Made by a program: the position numbers and the translations under genes. The notes beneath the pieces are model-generated. The model did not search any database and was not told the DNA's origin. It worked only from the letters and a program-made list of their open reading frames with translations. Of a stretch of DNA of 64,000 nucleotides, positions 59,268-64,000 are shown piece by piece. This DNA is from Solirubrobacterales bacterium (GTDB taxonomy: Bacteria; Actinomycetota; Thermoleophilia; Solirubrobacterales; Solirubrobacteraceae). Position 1 is the stretch's first letter, and every line of letters starts with the position of its first letter. The stretch spans positions 1 through 64,000 of the forward strand of contig JAFAYV010000070.1 of the NCBI GenBank assembly GCA_019240115.1. The letters are read 5' to 3'.

Positions 59268-59918
59268 ATGAGGGCGGCCGAAGAGATCGCGCAGCTGCTG
59301 CGCGCGTGGGGGGCGCTGCTGGAGGGCGACCACCTCGTGTACATCTCGGGCCAGCACGGCTCGGGGTGGATCGATAAGGATGTCGTCTATCCCCACACCG
59401 ACCGCACATCAATGCTCGCCGCCGAGCTCGCCGAACGCGTGACCACGCGGGGGATCGATGTCGTCTGCGGCCCGGCCACCGGCGGGCTCATCCTTGCCCA
59501 ATGGGTGGCGCATCACCTCGGCGCGCTGGCCGTTTTCGGGGAGCATGCCACGCCTCCCGCCGACGAGCACCATGCCGAGGGCAGCCGTCCGTTCGTGCTC
59601 AGACGAGGGTACGACCGGCTGGTTGCGGGCCGCAGAGTGCTCGTGGTGGACGACGTGATCAACAGCGGCTTTTCGATCCGCGGCGTCACAGAGGCGGTGC
59701 GCGCAAGCGGCGGCACCGTCGAGATGGCAGCATCGGTATGCAATCGCGGCGCGCTGACGGCCGCCCGGGCGGGCGTCGCGGAGCTGATCAACCTCTCGGA
59801 CATCCGGCTGCGGTCCTGGCCGCGCGAGCAGTGTCCCCTATGTGCGCGGGCCGTTCCGGTTAATACGGTCTACGCCCATGGCGACGACTTCGTCCGCGCC
59901 GGCGGCGATTGGCCGTGA
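59268..59918 (+). CDS. orotate phosphoribosyltransferase-like protein
   Basis: 216 aa; start chosen at 59268 from the -10 spacing, since an upstream ATG overlaps the -10 itself. PRPP-binding motif RRVLVVDDVINSGFSIRGV at about 122-140 and the GQHGSGWIDKDVVYP front loop recall PyrE. VVCGPATGGLILAQWVAHHL is also OPRTase-like. A Cys pair (C189/C192, QCPLCARAVPVNT) at the C-terminus is not in standard PyrE and may bind zinc. No pyr genes are adjacent, so it may be a salvage paralogue. Confidence 0.8.
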   Translation: MRAAEEIAQLLRAWGALLEGDHLVYISGQHGSGWIDKDVVYPHTDRTSMLAAELAERVTTRGIDVVCGPATGGLILAQWVAHHLGALAVFGEHATPPADEHHAEGSRPFVLRRGYDRLVAGRRVLVVDDVINSGFSIRGVTEAVRASGGTVEMAASVCNRGALTAARAGVAELINLSDIRLRSWPREQCPLCARAVPVNTVYAHGDDFVRAGGDWP

Positions 59919-60061
59919 CGGGTGGGTGACGTCACCGCCTGATGGCGTGTGCGGTTCGGCATTAGCCGGGTGGTTGGCGTCCCTAGTTCGCAACGCGTGA
60001 TCGCGGTCTCCTCGACGAGGACGGTACTGACCAGAGCACCCGCAAAGGCCGAGGCCAGGTG

Positions 60062-60091
60062 GTTCGATCACCGAACAACACCTGCTAGGCT
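60062..60091 (+). promoter_or_regulatory. candidate promoter with operator-like inverted repeat, MFS gene
   Basis: TTCGAT (60063-60068), 17-bp spacer, TAGGCT (60086-60091). GTTCG-atcac-CGAAC (60062-60076) is an inverted repeat overlapping the -35, flanked by GGTG/CACC. The predicted transcription start falls near an ATG at 60098 that opens only a 12-codon frame. Confidence 0.45.
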
Positions 60092-60192
60092 TGGCAGATG
60101 CGACGGCCGACGTCAGCCATCGCGGGTTCGCCTTGATTCCGAGCCGCCGCAACTCCGCGCCGCGCTTTCGCTTCCGCGCGCTGCCCCCGCCG

Positions 60193-61635
60193 ATGGGCGA
60201 GGACTCGACGTCCGCCGTCACGCTTGTCGTCGCGAGTGCCGGCACCGGCCTGGTGCTTCTCGTGTTCGCCAACGTTGTCACCACGGTCGCCCCGACGATT
60301 AGCGAGCTGGGAGGCGGGACCGCGGGCGAGACGTGGGCCCTCGGCGGCATGAGCCTCGGCCTCGCCACGATGCTTCTCAGCCTCGGAGCGGTGGCCGATG
60401 ACCATGGTCGACGGCGGGTGTTCCTGTTCTCGTCGGTCGCGCTTGCAGCAGCGAGCGTCCTGGCGGCGATCGCGTCGGGCATCGGAGTCTTCGTGGCTGC
60501 CCGAGTTCTGCAGGGAGGCGCCGGCGCGGGGATCGTGGCTTCCAGCCTCGGCACGATCGGACACGCGTTTCCGGATGGACCCGCGCGCACCCGCGCGACC
60601 GGCGTGTGGGGTGCTGCGGTCGGCGCCGGGACGGCCCTCGGTCCGCTCATCGGAGCAGCTCTGGCGTCCATCGGGGGATGGCGGGCGGGCTATTGGTTCC
60701 AGGCCGCCGCTGCCGCCTCACTGGTCCCGGCCGGACTGCTGCTCGTCGAGACGCGAGCCGCGTCGGCTCGACGCGTCGACCTCGCGGGTGCCACGCTGTT
60801 CGGCTCCGCGATGGCGTGCTTGCTCGCCGGTCTCACGCTCGGTCGCGCGGACTGGGGGCGGCTCTCAACGATCGCCGCGCTGGTGGCGAGCGGGATCTTG
60901 CTCGCAGGATTCGTCGCCGTCGAGCAGCGCCGCGAGGAGCCAATGATCGAGCTGTCCCTGTTCCGGCGTCCGCTCTTCTTGGCATCCGAATCGGGTGCCC
61001 TGTTCGTCGGCCTGGCAATCGTCGCGGTGGTCAGCTTTCTGCCCACGTTTCTGCAGCGGGCGCTGCACGACTCCACGCTGACCTCGGCCTGGATTCTCGC
61101 ACTCTTCTCAGTGACCGGGACGATCGTGGCCTTCCAAGGACGCAGGCTTCCGGACAGTCTCGATTCGGGCCGACGCGTGGCTCTCGGGTTCCTGTGCGGA
61201 GCGATCGGACTCGCCGCGAGCTCCGGGCTCTCGCCCCACTCGGGCTGGGTGCGGCTCGCGCCCGGACTGATCCTGCTCGGAGCGGGCTACGGCTTGACCA
61301 ATGCGTCACTCGGGCGCCTGGCCGTGGAGTCGGTCCCGCTCGGGCGCGCCGGGATGGGCAGTGGCGCCAACAACACCGCCCGGTACGTCGGTGGCGCCGC
61401 CGGAGTCGCCGTCGTCGCCGCGCTGCTGGCGGCAGGCGACAACCGGCAGGGTGCCGCCGGGTTGGCTCACGGGTGGAATCTCGCCAGCGCAGTCGCTGCG
61501 GTCCTCTGCTTGATCGGGGCCGGGACCGCACTGGCATGCCGCCGGCTCACCCTCATTCAGCCGGCACCGGCCCCCGCTAACCGCGCCGACCTGTGCGTCG
61601 ATCCTCCCGGGCCTTCGCCGCGTTCAGGAGCATGA
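60193..61635 (+). CDS. MFS exporter (DHA2-like drug:H+ antiporter)
   Basis: 480 aa from MGEDSTSAVTLVVASAGTGL; a longer TTG-initiated form from 60091 is possible. About 12-14 helices; motif A-like GAVADDHGRRRVFLFSS between helices 2 and 3, ARVLQGGAGAGIVASSLGTI, and motif C-like GAAVGAGTALGPLIGAAL in helix 5. It probably exports a small organic compound. Overlaps the GFA gene by 4 bp. Confidence 0.85.
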   Translation: MGEDSTSAVTLVVASAGTGLVLLVFANVVTTVAPTISELGGGTAGETWALGGMSLGLATMLLSLGAVADDHGRRRVFLFSSVALAAASVLAAIASGIGVFVAARVLQGGAGAGIVASSLGTIGHAFPDGPARTRATGVWGAAVGAGTALGPLIGAALASIGGWRAGYWFQAAAAASLVPAGLLLVETRAASARRVDLAGATLFGSAMACLLAGLTLGRADWGRLSTIAALVASGILLAGFVAVEQRREEPMIELSLFRRPLFLASESGALFVGLAIVAVVSFLPTFLQRALHDSTLTSAWILALFSVTGTIVAFQGRRLPDSLDSGRRVALGFLCGAIGLAASSGLSPHSGWVRLAPGLILLGAGYGLTNASLGRLAVESVPLGRAGMGSGANNTARYVGGAAGVAVVAALLAAGDNRQGAAGLAHGWNLASAVAAVLCLIGAGTALACRRLTLIQPAPAPANRADLCVDPPGPSPRSGA

Positions 61636-62237
61636 GCACCGCTGGCCTCTCGCCACCGAGCAGGGTCCGTCCACTGCACGGCAACTGCCTGTGTGGCGGG
61701 GTCAGGTTCGAAGTCACGGGACCCTTCCGTCGCGCCAATTATTGCCACTGCTCACGGTGCCGCAAGCACTCCGGCGCCGGCGCCCTTGCCCAGGGTCGCG
61801 TCCCACGTGAATCGTTCCGCCTGGTGAGCGGCGCGGAGCTCATCGAGACCTACCGCCCACCGCAAGGAATGGCCAAGGCGTTCTGTCGCGTCTGCGGCTC
61901 CAGCTTGTTCGGTGGCACGTGGCCCGATGGACGCGAGGTGTCGATACGACTCGGCGTGCTCAATGGCGATCCGGGGATTCGCCCGCAGTACCACAGCTTC
62001 GTCGCCTCGAAAGCGACTTGGGAGACGCTCCCGGATGACGGCACGCCGCGCCACGAACAGGCGAAGCGAAAACGCATGACCAGCGGACGGGCGGCAGCAC
62101 TTGGACGACGACAGATCGAGCCGTTCTCATCGTGCGCACCCAGCGCCATCCTCGGCGGGTGTCCGCGCGCCGGCGGGTCCCGGAGGAGGAACCGCGGACG
62201 CGCTGCTCGCGCGACTTTGCGTGACGAGTCGCGGTGA
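61632..62237 (+). CDS. GFA-family zinc protein (glutathione-dependent formaldehyde-activating type)
   Basis: 201 aa, ATG overlapping the MFS stop (ATGA). Zinc ligands C19/C21 (GNCLCGGVRFEV), C38/C40/C43 (NYCHCSRCRKHSG) and C85/C88 (FCRVCGSSLFGG) are all in place. The family usually ends near residue 155 (RHEQAKRKRM here); the remaining ~45 Arg/Ala-rich residues look like read-through. Most GFA proteins are not formaldehyde enzymes; function uncertain. Confidence 0.82.
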   Translation: MSTAGLSPPSRVRPLHGNCLCGGVRFEVTGPFRRANYCHCSRCRKHSGAGALAQGRVPRESFRLVSGAELIETYRPPQGMAKAFCRVCGSSLFGGTWPDGREVSIRLGVLNGDPGIRPQYHSFVASKATWETLPDDGTPRHEQAKRKRMTSGRAAALGRRQIEPFSSCAPSAILGGCPRAGGSRRRNRGRAARATLRDESR

Positions 62238-62244
62238 ACTACGT

Positions 62245-62808
62245 CTATTCGGCGCCGGGCGGTTGCTCAGCTGGCGTCAAGACTTGAGGCTGTCTGCCGA
62301 GCGGCTCGAGCAGTCGGTGCGGCTCGAGCAGGGCGACAGATATCGGGTCGTATCGCAGCTGCGGAGCATTGGGCCGCAGCGACATGACGACGTCGTGGGC
62401 TTCCGGCGTGATGCCACAGGCAGGGCAGGATCCATCGTCCTCGAGCTCCGTTTGGCACGCGAAATGCGTGAACGCTCGGCGTGGGCCATCGGGAGCCCGG
62501 TAGCGCGCTCCCCAGGTGCGCAGCGCATAGATGGCGGGCCACAGGTCACGGCCCGCCTGCGTCAGCTCATAGATCTCGCGTCCGGGCCGCTTGGGATCCG
62601 GACGGCGCTGCATGACCCCGTCGCGAACCAGTCCCTTCAGGCGCTCGGAGAGCACGGCTTTGGGGATGTCCAGATGGCTCAGGAAATCGCTGAACCGCCG
62701 GACGCCGAAGAAGGCGTCGCGAACGATCAGCAGGGTCCATCGCTCGCCGACGGTCTCGAGGGCGCGCGCTAGGAGGCAGTCCTGCGCCGCGTAGTCGCTC
62801 GGAAGCAC
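62245..62808 (-). CDS. HxlR-family transcriptional regulator
   Basis: 187 aa. Winged-helix HxlR core: CLLARALETVGERWTLLIVR, FGVRRFSDFLSHLDIPKAVL, LSERLKGLVRDGVMQRRPDP, and a wing with EIYELTQAGRDLWPAI. N-terminal Cys10/11 near the HTH is the redox- or electrophile-sensing position in HypR/QorR relatives. A C-terminal zinc-like Cys pair (DDGSCPACGITP) adds ~60 residues. Convergent with the GFA/MFS pair, 7 bp apart. Confidence 0.88.
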   Translation of the reverse strand: MLPSDYAAQDCLLARALETVGERWTLLIVRDAFFGVRRFSDFLSHLDIPKAVLSERLKGLVRDGVMQRRPDPKRPGREIYELTQAGRDLWPAIYALRTWGARYRAPDGPRRAFTHFACQTELEDDGSCPACGITPEAHDVVMSLRPNAPQLRYDPISVALLEPHRLLEPLGRQPQVLTPAEQPPGAE

Positions 62809-63019
62809 ACATCCGAGGGTAGCGCCTGTTCAAAGACCGAACCCTTGCCTGAGCTGCAGGGCGTCATCAAAGCGGCGTCAGCAGCTGCCCACCAGGATGA
62901 GCAGAAGCATCCGATGAGCAGGAGGGCCATTGTGACGCTGAACCGCCGCAGGGTTCTCGGTGTTCACAGACCCCGCGCGTCATCCACGCCTTACCAGGTG
63001 AGACATCCATGGTGCTCGG

Positions 63020-64000
63020 TCAGCGTTGGAAGCGTTCCGTCGTGCGGCTCAGGGCAGCTCGGGCATCCGTCGCCAACATCAGCACGACGTCCCGCGCTGG
63101 GAGCTCTGGGGCGAGGGAGTGCGTCTGGCCGGCCCAGAGGTTGAAGCCATCGGCGTCGCCACGGTCGCGGGCGCTCGCTCGTAGGGGGCTGGTCGCGTAG
63201 TGGATCTGCGGGTAGGCGCGAGGGGCGAGCGCGGAGTGCTCCGACTGGAACCGGTTGACGATCCCCCGAGCTTGGCGGCCGCTGAATGCGCGTGTGAATG
63301 CCGTGGGCGCGGCGTGCCTGAGCCGCTCGCGGTGCGCCGGGTGGGTGGCGGCCTCGTCGGCCAGCATGAACGCGGTTCCGATCTGCGCCGCGACCGCTCC
63401 AGCCACGAGCACGGCTGCGAGCGATGCGCCGTCGGCGATTCCGCCGGCGGCGATCAGAGGCAGATCGCAGGCCGAGTGCGTCAAGCGCAACAGCGAGAGC
63501 AGCGTGAGCTCCTCACCGTCGCCCTCGTCCCTGAACCCGCCGCGGTGCCCGCCGGCCTCAAGTCCCTGCACGATCACCGCGTCCGCCCCGCGCTCCTGGG
63601 CCAGCTGCGCCTCCGCCGGGTCGGTCACCGTCACCCAGGCTGAAATGCCGGCGGCGCGCAGGCGGGCGATCTCCTCGTCGCTGGGGCACCCGAAGGTGAA
63701 GCTGGCCACCGGCGGGCGCTCCTGCTCCAGCACCGACAGGAACCCGGCCCAGTCGTCGTCATCGTCCCGGGGGAGACCGAGCTCTGAGCCGTATCGCCGC
63801 TCCTCGGGTGCAAGCTGGCGAAGGTAGCGCTCGACGGCGACCTCGTCGTAGCGGGCCGACCCCGGGACGAACACGTTGACCCCGAACGGGCGCTCGGTGG
63901 CGGCGCGCAGCTCACGGATCTGTGCCCGCATCGTTTCCACGCGGCCGTATCCGGTGGCGAGAAAGCCCATCCCTCCCGCGTCGCTGACCGCGACCGCCAG
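63020..64000 (-). CDS. nitronate monooxygenase/2-nitropropane dioxygenase-like, 5' end cut by the window
   Basis: At least 326 residues; the N-terminus is beyond base 64000. The frame runs into the edge with LAVAVSDAGGMGFLATGYGR. FMN TIM barrel: RPFGVNVFVPGS, RGADAVIVQGLEAGGHRGG (class I motif), LPLIAAGGIADGASLAAVLV and AAQIGTAFMLADEA. It oxidises nitronates such as propionate 3-nitronate. The 211 bp upstream of its stop, to the HxlR gene, hold nothing recognisable. Confidence 0.88.
   Translation of the reverse strand: MAVAVSDAGGMGFLATGYGRVETMRAQIRELRAATERPFGVNVFVPGSARYDEVAVERYLRQLAPEERRYGSELGLPRDDDDDWAGFLSVLEQERPPVASFTFGCPSDEEIARLRAAGISAWVTVTDPAEAQLAQERGADAVIVQGLEAGGHRGGFRDEGDGEELTLLSLLRLTHSACDLPLIAAGGIADGASLAAVLVAGAVAAQIGTAFMLADEAATHPAHRERLRHAAPTAFTRAFSGRQARGIVNRFQSEHSALAPRAYPQIHYATSPLRASARDRGDADGFNLWAGQTHSLAPELPARDVVLMLATDARAALSRTTERFQR

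Noticed and set aside
60061-60078. tRNA T-loop-like GGTTCGATCACC
   Set aside because: No acceptor or anticodon stem can be built around it; better explained as an operator-like inverted repeat at a promoter.

Overview
This is a high-GC window, roughly 70% by eye, that reads as a chromosome segment of a free-living actinobacterium. The order rpmG-secE-nusG-rplK-rplA-rplJ-rplL-rpoB-rpoC, the C-X2-C type L33, a mycobacterial-type glucosyl-3-phosphoglycerate synthase and a form I carbon monoxide dehydrogenase operon fit a soil Thermoleophilia/Solirubrobacterales-like organism. That placement is inference, not a database result. No rRNA, tRNA, CRISPR array, intact insertion sequence or prophage was recognised.

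Layout. 1-9.4 kb: the ribosomal protein/RNA polymerase operon, all on the minus strand, with rpoC cut by the left edge. 9.5-19.7 kb: housekeeping and accessory genes (a GAP/Sap-like membrane protein, an Hpt-like protein, a fatty acid desaturase, an aldehyde dehydrogenase, a secreted NHL-repeat protein, an M20 dipeptidase, a decayed luciferase-like oxidoreductase, and an acyl-CoA dehydrogenase overlapping a thioesterase). 19.7-31.0 kb: one minus-strand run of 17 tightly packed, mostly overlapping genes. It starts with five small single-span membrane proteins, followed by coxM, coxS and coxL (form I signature AYRCSFR), coxD and coxE. Then come a 60-aa Cys-rich protein, a 151-aa protein matching only an internal slice of CoxL, a YceI protein, coxG, a zinc-ribbon protein, an XdhC-YHS fusion and a MocA-like cytidylyltransferase. 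Together these should build, mature and perhaps membrane-tether a CO dehydrogenase that feeds electrons from atmospheric CO to the respiratory chain.

31-47.7 kb is a patchwork: a frameshifted S53 (kumamolisin) protease pseudogene, an FAD oxidoreductase coupled to a ThDP enzyme, a hydantoinase-type M20 amidohydrolase, minisatellites, a minimal sulfite-oxidase-fold protein, a DUF1360 protein and its broken relative, gpgS fused in frame to a truncated glycosyltransferase, a ferredoxin reductase-like flavoprotein, a VOC protein and a threonine synthase. 47.8-64 kb holds a LOV-GGDEF-EAL-DICT blue-light/c-di-GMP protein, an SDR, a cupin beside a frameshifted AraC regulator, a PHB-depolymerase-like esterase with an RHH regulator, a DoxX-like membrane protein ending in a transposase-type HTH, a drug-type ABC exporter, an orotate phosphoribosyltransferase-like gene with a leaderless promoter, an MFS exporter coupled to a GFA protein, an HxlR regulator, and a nitronate monooxygenase cut by the right edge.

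The best candidates for undescribed biology are in the cox operon: the five-gene membrane cassette and the CoxL-slice protein. A second theme is the repeated occurrence of short tandem duplications that copy the last codons of a gene.
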